From the NCBI GenBank assembly GCA_949825045.1, contig OX463829.1, positions 22,538,715-22,602,714 on the forward strand: a stretch of 64,000 bases of DNA, given 5' to 3'. Each line of letters begins with the position of its first letter. The first letter of the stretch is position 1. Position numbers and translations under genes: made by a program. Below, piece by piece: positions 33,805-44,606 of this stretch. The notes under the pieces were generated by a model. That model ran no database searches, was not told where the DNA came from, and saw only the letters and a program-made list of their open reading frames with translations. The stretch comes from Argyresthia goedartella. Lineage: Eukaryota; Arthropoda; Insecta; Lepidoptera; Argyresthiidae.

Positions 33805-35546
33805 AGTGAATGTCCTTGGTTTTTACCATCAAAATGTTCGTGGTTTAAGGAGCAAGCTACATCACTTCTATCAGAGTGTAAATTGTAAACGACTATGACC
33901 TTATAATTGCAGTGGAAAGCTGGTTGTGTGATAGCATTCTGGATATTGAATTATGTGACGTTGGGTGTGATGTGTTTCGCAGTGACCGTCAACATAAGTC
34001 ACTGGGCGGTGGGATTCTAGTTCTAGTCAAAAAGCATCTCCGCGCCTCGGAGCGCCAAGAACTATGCCATGGGTCTGTCGAAAGCATGTGGATAACAATA
34101 CCTCGTAAAGCACAAAACCACCACGGCGACTCATAATACAGTACATGTGATTTTCACATAGGAACCGTGTATGTACCACCACTCTCCTGTGATAAAAATG
34201 CACCAATACTACTTAGCCAGTTCATCAATTCGATGTCGTGTGTTACCACAAAGAAGCCTTCTGATCTGTTGTTATTTTCCGATGATATAAATTCTCATTT
34301 CGTGTCGTGGGATCGTACACCATATGCCTATATTATCCACAAAGAAACCAATTCAGACTTGAACATGGGACTTGCTCAGTATAACTTTACGCGTAATTCC
34401 TGCGGCAACACACTCGACCTTATTTTCTCAAATAAAATTTTTGATTGCCGTGAATATGACCAGCCGCTTAGCAAAGTCGCCGTATTCCATCCACCACTCG
34501 AATTACTAATTAAGGAGTTAGGCTCTCGCCCATTACCCTCCCAGCCTCGTGTATCGCGGAAGTTTCACAAAGGCGACTATAATTTAATAAATGAGAACTA
34601 TAACTGGCATCAAATATTACAAAGTGGCTCAGTCGATGACGCAGTTAATTATTTTTATGAGGTATTGGAAAATCTTATATCTAAATATTTATCAATCATC
34701 AAAACATCGTCCCGATATCAATATCCCCAGTGGTACACGCTAGCACTGATAAATAGCCTCAAAGAAAAATATAGACTTCACACTATCAGGAAAAAATATA
34801 GAATCCCGCTAGACTACTCCGCTTTTTCACTAATAAGATCCAGAACGAAAGCACGACAAAACCAATGTCTTGAGCATTACCTGTCACGATGCCAAAACTC
34901 AATAAAAAAGGACCCCAAAGAGTTTTGGAAATATATTAAGTCTAAGCGTAATAATAATGAATGCCCGTGCAAACTGCAATATTTGCGGAAAACACTTTCA
35001 AAAGCGGAAGATATTTGTAATTTTTTTAATGAGTTTTTCCAAAGTACCACTCCTTCATCGTCTCATAATTTCGTTGCAGGGTCAGATGAGGAAATTGTAT
35101 GTGATAATCTGTGTCGAATTCAGGTGACCGAGGCGGGGTTGAAAAAGTTATTTACTGGACTCAATTATTGCAAAGGTGCCGGTACTGATGGAATAACTGC
35201 CTTTTTCATACAAAAGTGCAAGAGTGGGCTACTTCTGCCCATTAAAATTATTTATCAAAGCTCCTTAAATAAAGGTGTTTTTCCCAAACGTTGGAAAGAA
35301 GCACAGATTGTGTAAGAATAGTATCTTAAATTAAAGGTCAAACTCAAAATTAAATATAATTAGTAAAATGTTTGAAAAAATAGTATACACACAGCCCAGC
35401 ACGGCTTTATTAAATCTAGATCGGTCGAAACCAACTTACTTCTCCTGATCGAGTATGTAACATCTAATTTGAGCACAAAAGCACAAGTTGATGTTATATA
35501 CATTGATTTTGAGAAGGCATTCGACCGAGTAGATCATGATAAGTTA
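33805..35546 (+). pseudogene. LINE-A ORF2, endonuclease and start of RT
   Basis: The reading starts LGFYHQNVRGLRSKL, shifts to IIAVESWLCDSILD and GGGILVLVKKHL, and after a stop near 34136 continues from 34167 (MYVPPLSCDKNAP) with LLLFSDDINSHFVSWD and NFTRNSCGNTLDLIFSN. These are the Q-N-R, E and D-N motifs of an APE-type endonuclease. RT starts with GTDGITAFFIQK and KGVFPKRWKEAQIV. A deletion and frameshift near 35315 remove the YRP region. The last motif before the hAT is A, YIDFEKAFDRVDHDKL. Confidence 0.75.
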
Positions 35547-37164
35547 TAGAAGTGCGCGCCGAGTAAAAAAAAGCCAGCGGCGGCGCGCCGTCAAAATACC
35601 TTCAGCGGCGGCGTGACGCCGGCGGCGTCAAACATTCGATATAATTTTTGAGAATATGAAATAAGGTTGATAAAGACAAACAAAGTAAATTAATAGGTAA
35701 AGTATTTAATCAATAAACAAGAGCTCAAGAATCATTCCTTGGTATTTTCTTTACAACTATTGTAATTGTCATGAACGAAAACTATTTTGTTCAGTCTATG
35801 AGGACTTAGACGAGATCTTTTTGCCGTAATAACAAGCCCAGCTACGGAAAATACTCTTTCGCTGGGAGTACTAGTAGCAGGTATACATAGTACTGCCCGT
35901 GCTAAAGATGTCAAATACGGATATGCATTTTTTTTTGATTTCCAGTAGGCTAGGAGATCTCCATCTTCAAGTTTCCCAGGATCTGCAGTTGCTATATATT
36001 TCCAGACCTCTTGGTCGATATCACCATTATTCACTGAGTCACGGTATGTATAGCTATGTTTGCGAGAAAGTTGAGTTAGTAAAGAAACTTGCTTGCTTGT
36101 ACTGGCAGTTGAGGTTGTCTCTTGAAGATCTCCATCTCTACCTTGAGCAACACCTTTTATTTCATTGACACACTCTGCTAAATACGACGCAGTTGTCTTC
36201 TGGTGAGCATCAAGATAGGTTTCTATTTCTTTAAGCCTCATAAAGCGACAGTCTAACAGTGCCGCAGTGACAACAGTTTTCGTTGTGGGGAATCTTTTAT
36301 CCAGGCTAGCTAACATATTATCTTTTAGGGTTAAGATAATCAAAGTTTCATCGCCTTCCCCAAATGAATTGAGCACATCTTTTATTTATGTTTTGAAAAC
36401 GAGAGCGAGGTTGATTGTGCATTTCTTCTGAGACGATAGAACCTCAACAACATCTCGGAACTTCCTTAAGAATTTAATTAGGTCTTCTAACAGGTTCCAC
36501 TCCGTCTGAATGATTTTTAAATGATCTTGGTCGATCTTCTTTAAAATGTTATTAATGGGATTTCGGTTGCAGCAATGTGCCATAGTCTCCCAACATTTCT
36601 AAAATACTATGCCAACGTGTTGGTGTGTACGTTTTAACGCTGGGAATGTGCTCTAAATTACCAAATAGAGGACGATCTTCTCTTTCTTGGCCCTCCTCGT
36701 TTTCGCAAATAGGATCATTTTCGTCTTCTTCGATCGCTTGAGCAGCTGACTCTAGTGAAATAATTAATTGCTTTAGTTCAGTATCTGCTTCTTTCTCTAA
36801 CTGTGGTAATCGGTACCTGACAGCTTTTACAATTTTTTTGCACTTTAATACGAGACTCCATATCTGAGGACTGTTTTTTATTCCGTCAATGGTCACTAGG
36901 TTATGCAGTCAATGACCTAAGCAAAGATGTCCATCGATTTTTGCTAGTCTAATGGCTCGTTTTACATTCGCTCCTGCATCAGTTACACTGCAAATCTTTT
37001 TGTCGATTAGTGCAAACTCCTTTTTAGTTTCGTCTATAACTTTTTGAATCTTCTCTCCACTTTTTGTTCCTTCGATGAGTTCAGTTTTGAGAGTGAACGT
37101 TTTCAGTTCGAAGTCTGAGAAAAAATGTGTGAGATAAATTGTGAATGTAGAAAAAAAAAGCAAA

Positions 37165-37384
37165 CGTTACACATACATAATAATCTCTGAAATCTCGCCC
37201 ATCCCTTTTCTGACTCTCTTAGTATGGATGGGAAGAGAAGCCGCTTTCTTTTTTTCCCAGCCCAGCATGTAAGCGAAATAACTATCTCAATACCAAATTT
37301 CATCCAAATCGGTTCAGCAGTCTAAGCATGAAGAGGTAACAGACAGACAGACAGAGTTACTTGCCCATTTGTAATATTAATATG
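37165..37384 (+). repeat. RTE/SINE-like tail in hAT transposase
   Basis: Includes CCAAATTTCATCCAAATCGG, TTCAGCAGTCTAAGCATGAA, a GACAGACAGACAGAG run, and ends TTGTAATATTAATATGGAT. This is a classic end for insect RTE-associated repeats. It separates two parts of the hAT transposase (frames end at 37163 and resume at 37515), so it inserted later than the hAT. Confidence 0.6.
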
Positions 37385-37817
37385 GATTCTTTTCATAATG
37401 TTTTATGAAAAAAAAGATAAATGAATAAGCTACAATAACCCCATAGTTACAATAGCCCCGGGTCACCTTATACAAAAGCATAATGTTACGTACCAAGAAG
37501 ATAGTATAGTATTGTTATGAAACATATTTACCGTTAGTGAGATAGTGAAGCGTAAACGTGATATAATTGAGCCGCCTATAGCCATCTGTCCACAAATCAA
37601 ATGTGAGTGCTAGTTGATATGCTTTGTCACATATTATTTGCTTCTTCACTTTATCAAGCATACTTTCATAAATATCATCCAATCCAGCACGACTGATAGA
37701 ATCGCGTGAGGGCAAATCTGAACTAGAAACTATTAGGCCATATTTCTGAAATACATATGCATACATAGCAAAATGTTAGTAATGAACTAAGGAAAGGAAG
37801 CAATGAACATATATATA

Positions 37818-39126
37818 CATAGTCAGGTCATAAGTTCTGTCACATGTGCAATATGAAATAATTTAGACATGTTTATTATTTATGTATACATTTATATAGC
37901 AAAAGGAACTTAATAAAACATAGATTCTCATGGTAATAAAGTTTATTCAAAATGACCCCCGCGATTTCGAATACAGGCCTTTATTCTGCGCGGCCAGTCG
38001 TCTACCGCAGCACGAACGAGGTCCATGTCAATATCGGCGGCTGCCTTAATCAAGGATGCCTTGAGTGACTCCAAATCAGGATGAGGCTTTGAGCAGGCCT
38101 TTTCCTCCAAGTGTTGCCATATCTTGTAATCTAACGGACTCAAATCTGGACTGGAGGAGGGCCAGTCTTCGTGCCGGATGAAGTCGATTTCACGCGCCGC
38201 CAGCCAGTCTTTTTGTGCTTTTCGCTCTATGAGCTGGCGCAGAATCTTGTTGGAATACCCAGTGCCTGTTATTAAACATGGTATGAGAAACAGGTTCCAC
38301 AAGGTTCTTGAGGACTGTATTTTGATACACAACTGCATTCGTTTTTACGCCTTTCTCACAAAAATGTACCTCAGTTAAGCCCCAATAAGAGACTCCCAAC
38401 CAAACCATGAGCGAGGATGGAAAATGACCTCGTTGGACACGCGGAATACGGTTGCTCGCTTCTTCACTGCTGTGTGCGTACACCTTATCATTTTGTTCGT
38501 TGTAGCTCTCTTCCACGGTGAAAATTTTTTCATCCGAAAAAAGAATTTCCCGATGCTTTTTTCCCGCGTACCGCTTCAACAAAGCGCGGCATCTCTTCAG
38601 TCTCAGGTCCATTAAACGAGCGTCCAAACGATGTCCTGTTTTTCTTTGATATGCCTTAAGCCCTAGTCTTCATTTAACACCCTTTTCACCGTGGTCCTGT
38701 TTAACCCCATCTGAAGGGCCAACAGTTTCTGCTTACGTATAGGATTTCTTTGACTTCGCGCCTTCACAGCTTTTATCACTGCTGGAGTCCTAACAGAGCG
38801 AGGGTGACCACTTCTTGACCTGTCATCTACACTAGAGTCTTCATTGTATCGTTTTATGGTACGATAAACGAATCTTTTGGCTATATTCAAATTTTTCACT
38901 AAGTCGAAAATCTGAATTGGCGCGTAACCGCAACGATGCAACGCAATAACTGTGACACGGTCTTCTTTAAGTGTCCACTCCATATTTAAAAATGAGGAAA
39001 ATTCTAAAAAGTACACATTTTTATTTTCATGAAAAATTCGAAATTCGAATTCAATAAACTTTTTTGTGGCCAGCGTTCTAAATTCAAAAGTTTTTATTGT
39101 GTGACAGAACTTATGACCTGACTGTG
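37818..39126 (-). mobile_element. Tc1/mariner transposon
   Basis: Terminal inverted repeats of about 26 bp (CATAGTCAGGTCATAAG / CACAGTCAGGTCATAAG, reading inward and continuing TTCTGTCACA) are flanked by TA on both sides, the Tc1/mariner target. Length about 1.31 kb is normal for a complete element. Divergence between the two TIRs is very low, so it is young relative to the hAT that carries it. Confidence 0.9.
37943..38983 (-). pseudogene. mariner-family transposase (two frameshifts)
   Basis: The start MEWTLKEDRVTVIALHRCG at 38983 leads into paired helix-turn-helix motifs (SVDDRSRSGHPRSVRTPAV). A frameshift near 38650 passes into KHREILFSDEKIFTVEE, with the first catalytic aspartate. WVFQQDSAPAHRA carries the second. 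A second frameshift near 38225 passes into WPSSSPDLSPLDYKIWQ, with the third aspartate about 33-34 residues on. The end is IKACIRNRGGHFE with the stop at 37943. About 346 residues in all. The DDD signature is intact, only frames are broken. Confidence 0.85.
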
Positions 39127-39167
39127 TATATATAAGTAAAATATTTGAAAAGATTATACTCAATCAA

Positions 39168-40415
39168 ATGCTCTCACACTTCAACCGTACCAAACAACTC
39201 CACGCCAAACAATACGATTTCACTAGGGGTAAATCGACTACGGATGCAGGTATTACCCTTATATTTCATATTTATTCTGCATGGGAGGCCGCACAGGATG
39301 CTATCGGAGTTTTTTGCGACCTGTCGAAGGCGTTTGATTGTGTTGATCATAATACGCTATTAATTAAATTAAATCATTACGGAGTTCAAAATAAAGCGTT
39401 GGATCTACTAAAATCATACCTATGCAATAGAATTCAAAAGGCAGAAGTTAACGGCGTTAAATCTGATGGATCGGGTGTAATAATTGGCGTTCCACAAGGT
39501 TCCATATTAGGTCCTTTCTTGTTCCTGGTATATATTTACGATCTGCCTTTCATGGTGGAGAAATTAACTGACATAGTGTTGTTTGATGATGATACTTCAA
39601 TGGTCTTCAAAATTGAAAGACAAAAAGCAGATTTTGATGATGTTAATGGTGTATTGTCTTTAACCTTGAATTGGTTCACAGTTAATAATTTATTGTTAAA
39701 CGCTGGTAAAACCAAGTGTATCAAATTCTCACTTCCAAATGTCAGGCAAGTTGAGACCAGTTTAGTGTTAGACAACAGCACGTTAGAATTAGTAAATGAT
39801 ACGAAGTTTCTTGGAATAACCATTGATAGCAAATTGCAGTGGGGACCCCACATAGATAAATTGGCTGGTAAATTAAGTTCTGCGGCTTACGCTGTTAGGA
39901 ACATCAGACAAAGCACGGATGTGGCTACATCTAGGCTAGTATATTTTAGTTACTTTCATAGTGTGATGTCCTATGGTATCTTGATGTGGGGGAAAGCAGC
40001 GGATATTCAAACTATTTTTATTTTACAGAAAAGAGCTATTCGAGCAATTTATAATTTAAAACGAACAGACTCCTTAAGAGAGCTTTTTAAAGAAATTGAC
40101 ATACTAACAGTAGCTAGTCAATTTATTTTCGAAAATATAATGAATGTACGCAAGAACCTTACAACATTTTCCAAAATTAGCGATAGCTGTAATGTTAACC
40201 TAAGAAATAATCTCAGACTGTGTGCGCCCCGATTTAGACTCGCGAAGGTTAGCAATTCTTTCAAGGGTCAGTGTATTCTCTACTATAATAAGATACCTCT
40301 GGAGATTTTGAAATTGCCATTTGAGCAATTTAAAAAGCATGTTAAAGCGACTTTTTCAAAAAAGGGATATTACAATGTTCAAGATTACTTAAATGACAGG
40401 ACTGTATGGGGTTAA
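39168..40415 (+). CDS. LINE-B reverse transcriptase, C-terminal 415 residues
   Basis: An uninterrupted frame with RT motifs in order: motif A FCDLSKAFDCVDHNTLL (~residue 45-60), motif B GVIIGVPQGSILGPFLFLVY (~100-120), motif C LFDDDTSMVF (~138), KTKCIKF (~183), and the thumb-like FLGITIDSKLQWGPH (~213). It ends YYNVQDYLNDRTVWG. The catalytic box reads FDDD where the family has F/YADD; the two aspartates are retained. The endonuclease and RT N-terminus are missing (ATG 39168 is internal). Absence of stops suggests a recent insertion. Confidence 0.8.
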   Translation: MLSHFNRTKQLHAKQYDFTRGKSTTDAGITLIFHIYSAWEAAQDAIGVFCDLSKAFDCVDHNTLLIKLNHYGVQNKALDLLKSYLCNRIQKAEVNGVKSDGSGVIIGVPQGSILGPFLFLVYIYDLPFMVEKLTDIVLFDDDTSMVFKIERQKADFDDVNGVLSLTLNWFTVNNLLLNAGKTKCIKFSLPNVRQVETSLVLDNSTLELVNDTKFLGITIDSKLQWGPHIDKLAGKLSSAAYAVRNIRQSTDVATSRLVYFSYFHSVMSYGILMWGKAADIQTIFILQKRAIRAIYNLKRTDSLRELFKEIDILTVASQFIFENIMNVRKNLTTFSKISDSCNVNLRNNLRLCAPRFRLAKVSNSFKGQCILYYNKIPLEILKLPFEQFKKHVKATFSKKGYYNVQDYLNDRTVWG

Positions 40416-40699
40416 TCTAGCTCAACACTACCTCTGGAGATTTTGAAATTGCCATTTGAGCAATTTAAAAAGCATGTTAAAGCGACTTTGTCAAAAAATG
40501 GATATTACAATGTTCAAGATTACTGAAATGACAGGACTGTATGGGGTTAATCTAGCTCAACACTACCTCTGGAGATTTTGAAATTGCCATTTGAGCAATT
40601 TAAAAAGCATGTTAAAGCGACTTTGTCAAAAATAGGATATTACAATGTTCAAGATTACTTAAATGACAGGACTGTATGGGGTTAATCTAGCTCAACACA
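40295..40699 (+). repeat. three tandem 135-bp copies of the LINE-B 3' end
   Basis: Units start at 40295, 40430 and 40565, each beginning ACCTCTGGAGATTTTGAAAT and ending GGGGTTAATCTAGCTCAACA. The first is the true end of the RT frame including its stop. The other two repeat the last ~40 codons plus early 3' UTR with only a few substitutions. Confidence 0.9.
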
Positions 40700-42096
40700 G
40701 GCCTTGCTGTTAATAATTTTGTAGTTATTTATTCCTGCTCATTAATCATATTAATTAAATTTTTCATATTTGTAATAGTTAAGCACAACCTATTTTTAAA
40801 AGAGATCTAAAAATCAATCTGTGGGAGTTTCTACGCCCTGCTTCTCCCACAGTGGTCCAATGTAGAGAAGAGGCAAAATTGACGTTTGCTAAGTATATGT
40901 AAATATCTAAAGTAATAAAGTACTTTGACTTTGACTTTGATATATTTATTAACAAAAATAAAATAAAAAACACCTTGAAAACGTCGATCATCCCTTCGTC
41001 AGCAATATAATCAAACGGCATCAAAGATTTGCACATCCACAAAGCTAAATCTCTCGTCAATAGCCATTTGTCGATAGAGGGTTTGTGTGCATTTTCCGTG
41101 CGACCAACACCAGGCAAAGTTGATTTAGAAATGCGGTCCACATAAAAAAATTGTTTTATATTCGTTTTCGCCTTTTCTACGTCAATATCTGAACGAATTT
41201 TATGCTCATCTCGAAGGTGTCGCATTAGATTACCTGTGCTCACCGTTTTGCTATATTTTTTTAATATTTGCTCTGTAACAAAGCAATAAGCTCATCACAC
41301 CTTCAAGTCACATCAAAAGCAATCAAATAGGTAGGTATACCTTGTTTTTTTATGAATGGAGTAAATTATAACCACAAAAGTTTTTTATCTCATATTTTTG
41401 CAAGATTGACTGTAACGTCTGCAACATACCTTCATGTAACGTACATATTTATCCATTATTCATATTTACGTACGTAGATACATACGTATCTTACAGTTAA
41501 ACCACAGATTAGATAATAGGTTAAACTTGCAAAACAATGAGATAAATAACTTAGAATCTGACGTTTCATTCACTTCACTCATATAAACACAAGGTATTTT
41601 ATGAGATGTCCTCGCCACACTCATCCTTCTTCGAAGTTAAACAAACATTGCAGAACACAAGGTCTTCCAAAACATTCTTTTTCTTGTTCTCATTGTCATC
41701 GTGGAGAACCAAATCCCCGAAATATTTCCAGCATGAACTACTTTTTGATTTAGCATTGAAAATAATTGACACCGTAAACCTTTTTAATTTATAAGTTTCA
41801 ATATCTTTATCTGAAGCCATATTTGAAATCAAAATCACGTTAGTTAAGTATTTGTCGCCTACATAATCAATCAAAAATAAAGGTTATATACACTCGCTGG
41901 TCGCTGGCTGAGTGAGCAAGTGAGCTTCGACGCGAGTTTGCCGTAGAAAAGCCCCGCGCCGCCCCCGCCGCGCCCCTCGCTTGTTCTTGTCCCGCGCGCC
42001 CGCGTTGACATTTCACTCTCGGCGCGAAATTTCAAACGGTCGGCGGCGGCGGCGGCGCGCTGGGTGTAGATGGCGGCGCGCACTTCTATTAAGTTA

Positions 42097-43060
42097 CTAA
42101 GTTACGTGTATTAGGTATAAACGTTAACCTACTTAGGTGGATCGATCTAGGAGGATACCGATCAGATTATATTAAAGTGACATCTGGCGTTCCTCAAGGA
42201 TCGTATTTAGGACCGTTATTTTATAACATTTACCTCTTCGATATACCTCAATGTTTCAAAAATTCTAATTACTTGAACGCCACAAATGATTGCCACTTAC
42301 TCTAATCTGATCTCGACAATCTGGCAATATACTATTCAGATAACCGCATTAGTGTTAATAAAGTAAATGCCAAGTAATATATTTTTAACGAAAAATAACA
42401 AAATGGAATACAATTATAAAATCAATAACGAACCTCTCTCAAGAACTAATGAGATTAATGCTTGACCATAAAATTACTTTTAATAAACACGTTGAATATA
42501 TCACAAAAAAGTGTTCAATTCAATGGGTTTTATCATCCGAAGTTGTCTCCCATTCAGTGACGTTTACTGCTTCAAAGCTCTTCATTATGCCTACGTCAGA
42601 AGTATTTTGAGTCCGGAGCAGTTGTCTGGCGACTATTCTACGCTCCCCACCGTACTCATAACCCAAATAAAGCGAATTCAGGGTCTGTTCGTGAAGCATC
42701 TTCACTATAAAGCTATTCATTATCATATTCATTAGATAGGTTTCTATCTAATGACTATGCCGAATCTTGCTCACGTCACAAAGTACTGTCGTTAGAGGAC
42801 AGGCGCGATCTTATCGATAAGATGTAAAAACATCATATCGATCGTATGTACCTAAATTCGCAAGCTCCCTATATTGCCAAGACGAGACCATATGGCTTGC
42901 ATTGTCAAAAAGTTATAAGATATCATATAGTGCCAAGCTTCCGTCTCTACAAGCCCTAACTTCACAAATTCTACATCTTAGTCAAAATATGTGGCTTGGC
43001 CATTTCGCTACCGTCACTTGGGCGTAATGTGACAAATTTATTCACTATTAATAATATGTT
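42097..43060 (+). pseudogene. LINE-A ORF2, second half
   Basis: After the hAT, the LINE resumes with KVTSGVPQGSYLGPLFYNIY (motif B). Then come RISVNKVNAK, the thumb-like LDHKITFNKHVEYITKKCF, VRSILSPEQLSG and a late LSLEDRRDLI. The YADD box is decayed (a stop follows NDCHLL). About 43060 is taken as the end because recognisable LINE reading stops there. Confidence 0.65.
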
Positions 43061-43089
43061 AGTATAAGTATTTTAGATATCAACAAAAT

Positions 43090-43350
43090 CTAATGTATAA
43101 GTCTATGTACATTAAGCCTACTACTGACAATAGATCCCTAAAATTTTGTTTACCTGCTATAATCCAAACCCAAGTTGTGAGGGTTCAAACAATCGACGAA
43201 GCGCTTCGAGAAAAGGTAGGTTGTGCCCTTGCGCTTCACCAAACAATTTTCAAACCACTTTTCAAAAAGAAGAATGGGACGACATGAGCAGCTACCGGCC
43301 AATTAATGTGCTAATTAACCGTTTATAAGGCTCGTCTACTATGTGTTCAC
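43090..43350 (+). pseudogene. short LINE RT scrap
   Basis: One frame reads NNFQTTFQKEEWDDMSSYRP, including the RT motif YRPINVL. It is cut on both sides and is not continuous with LINE-A. Confidence 0.4.
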
Positions 43351-43944
43351 CAAATTCTCAATCTGTTGGCTTAGAAATAAAGTCCAAAATGACTAAAAAT
43401 CCTGCATGATTATGTCGTAAAAAGGCCTTTAATTTGATACTCAACCCGGCCCAGTTCAATAACCTAAAAAAATATCAGTACTTTACACCCCATTAAATTC
43501 AGTGAGACCTCACATAGCCTATAACCAGCGGACAACCAATACGCTTCCAACGATACCTCATTTGACAAATTATGATAAGTAGTTTAGATGTTCTGGTGGA
43601 ACAAATGAACATACATACATACATATATACCGGTCAATGACATAACCCTCCTTTTGGCCTCGCTGTAGTGGAGTTGAAATAGCCCTAAGTGGCGCCGACA
43701 CGATTCCCTCATTGTCGGAATAAGCTGGGAGTGGAATATCCGGGCTGATGTCGCCTCGTTTCCGGCTTACTTGTGCCCGCGCCCGATCCGGTCGGGTGTT
43801 GTTTTTTTTTTCAAACCGAAAATCGAACATGGAAAGTGGACTCAGATAACCAGACGTGTTTGATGGTGAACTAAACTATACCTACCCTGAAATTGAATTC
43901 GACCACGATGACAGTTCGTGGGTTGCCGCTATTATGGTAGAAAA
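43351..43944. other. unassigned region
   Basis: A GC-richer patch (about 43640-43800) gives an 86-residue minus-strand frame with no recognised domain. A (CATA)n run lies near 43610. Confidence 0.4.
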
Positions 43945-44606
43945 ATAAAACCGGTCAAGTGCGAGTAGGACGTCGGGCCCGGACACGAAGGGTTCCATAC
44001 ACGGAAAAACGTAAAACGACTGTCTTTTTTATGAGTATACCTTTTTAATACTAGGTAGGACTATATTCAAGGCCGTACATCGAAACATTGAAAAAGAGTT
44101 TTGTCTATGTAGTATGTAAGTATTGTAGTATGTACTCAGGTTAATGAAACTCTTTGCTCATTGAAATCGGAAGTGGATAGAAATTGAGTAACTTATTTAC
44201 AGAAATAAAATCAAACAAGATAAAAATCTTAGGATTATTTATAGTAATCCGAATGAGCAATTATTAATCGTATAATGACAAATAACTAAGCACAAAACTC
44301 AATACCTGCAATTAAAGATCTTTTCCGATAACATCGGGATAGTCCAGTTTCATTAAACAAAATAGCTAAGAAAATGGCCATACCAATAATTTCTTGTATG
44401 GGTACTTCTTTTAATTCTTAAGAACCGGTATGTTTCATTATTTGTTGTTATGGCGGCTATATAAATACACCCTCTGTGAAAATGTCTGCGCTCTACCGAT
44501 TTCGGTTGATCCGGTAGAGCTCGGTGACAGACGGACAGACGGACGGACGTACTTACAGCGGAGGCTTAGTAAAAGGGTCCGTTTGACACCCTTCGGGTAC
44601 GGATGA
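43945..44606 (+). mobile_element. RTE-type LINE tail, long copy
   Basis: The head ACCGGTCAAGTGCGAGTAGG and ACACGAAGGGTTCCATAC is followed by ~400 bp absent from the shorter copies. Then TTGTTGTTATGGCGGC, TCTGTGAAAATGTCTGC, GACAGACGGACAGACGGACG and CTTCGGGTACGG follow. The end is abrupt, lacking CTAAAAA. Confidence 0.65.

Larger units (their letters stand above)
39131..40941 (+). mobile_element. LINE-B (Jockey-type), 5'-truncated
   Basis: Starts within the RT domain directly beyond the mariner end and runs to a 3' UTR ending in ACTTTGACTTTGACTTTGA (40918-40941), a simple-repeat tail typical of this LINE type. It sits inside the hAT element. The 3' part is tripled in tandem (40295-40699). Confidence 0.8.
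35732..41820 (-). pseudogene. hAT transposase with BED finger (interrupted)
   Basis: The minus-strand start is MASDKDIETYKLKRF at 41820. A BED zinc finger follows: FCNVC in exon 1 (to 41599), then HLRDEH after an acceptor-like TTACAG near 41276. The catalytic region includes ALTFDLWTDGYRRLNYITF (37515-37766), KICSVTDAGANVKRAI (36909-37163) and a central alpha-helical part (36386-36896). The hAT dimerisation domain closes it: LLAYWKSKKNAYPYL, then IPATSTPSERVFSVAG (35740-35900), stop at 35732. Frameshifts and the nested elements inactivate it. Family length would be about 600-650 residues. Confidence 0.8.
35547..42088 (-). mobile_element. hAT transposon, about 6.5 kb, with nested insertions
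   Basis: Both ends read TAGAAGTGCGCGCCG inward (15-bp perfect TIR). The flanks ATAAGTTA (35539-35546) and TTAAGTTA (42089-42096) are an 8-bp target duplication with one mismatch, the hAT hallmark. Subterminal regions are GCG-rich. The transposase lies on minus. At least three later arrivals sit inside: an RTE/SINE-like tail (37165-37384), a mariner (37818-39126) and LINE-B (about 39131-40941). Without them it would be roughly 3.2 kb. Confidence 0.9.
32815..43060 (+). mobile_element. LINE-A (CR1/Jockey-type) split by a hAT insertion
   Basis: Part 1 (32815-35546) has ORF1, the endonuclease and the first RT motifs. Part 2 (42097 to about 43060) resumes the RT at the next motif. Between them sits a 6.5-kb hAT element with inverted termini and a near-perfect 8-bp target duplication, so LINE-A was there first. 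Both parts carry frameshifts and stops. Confidence 0.75.
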
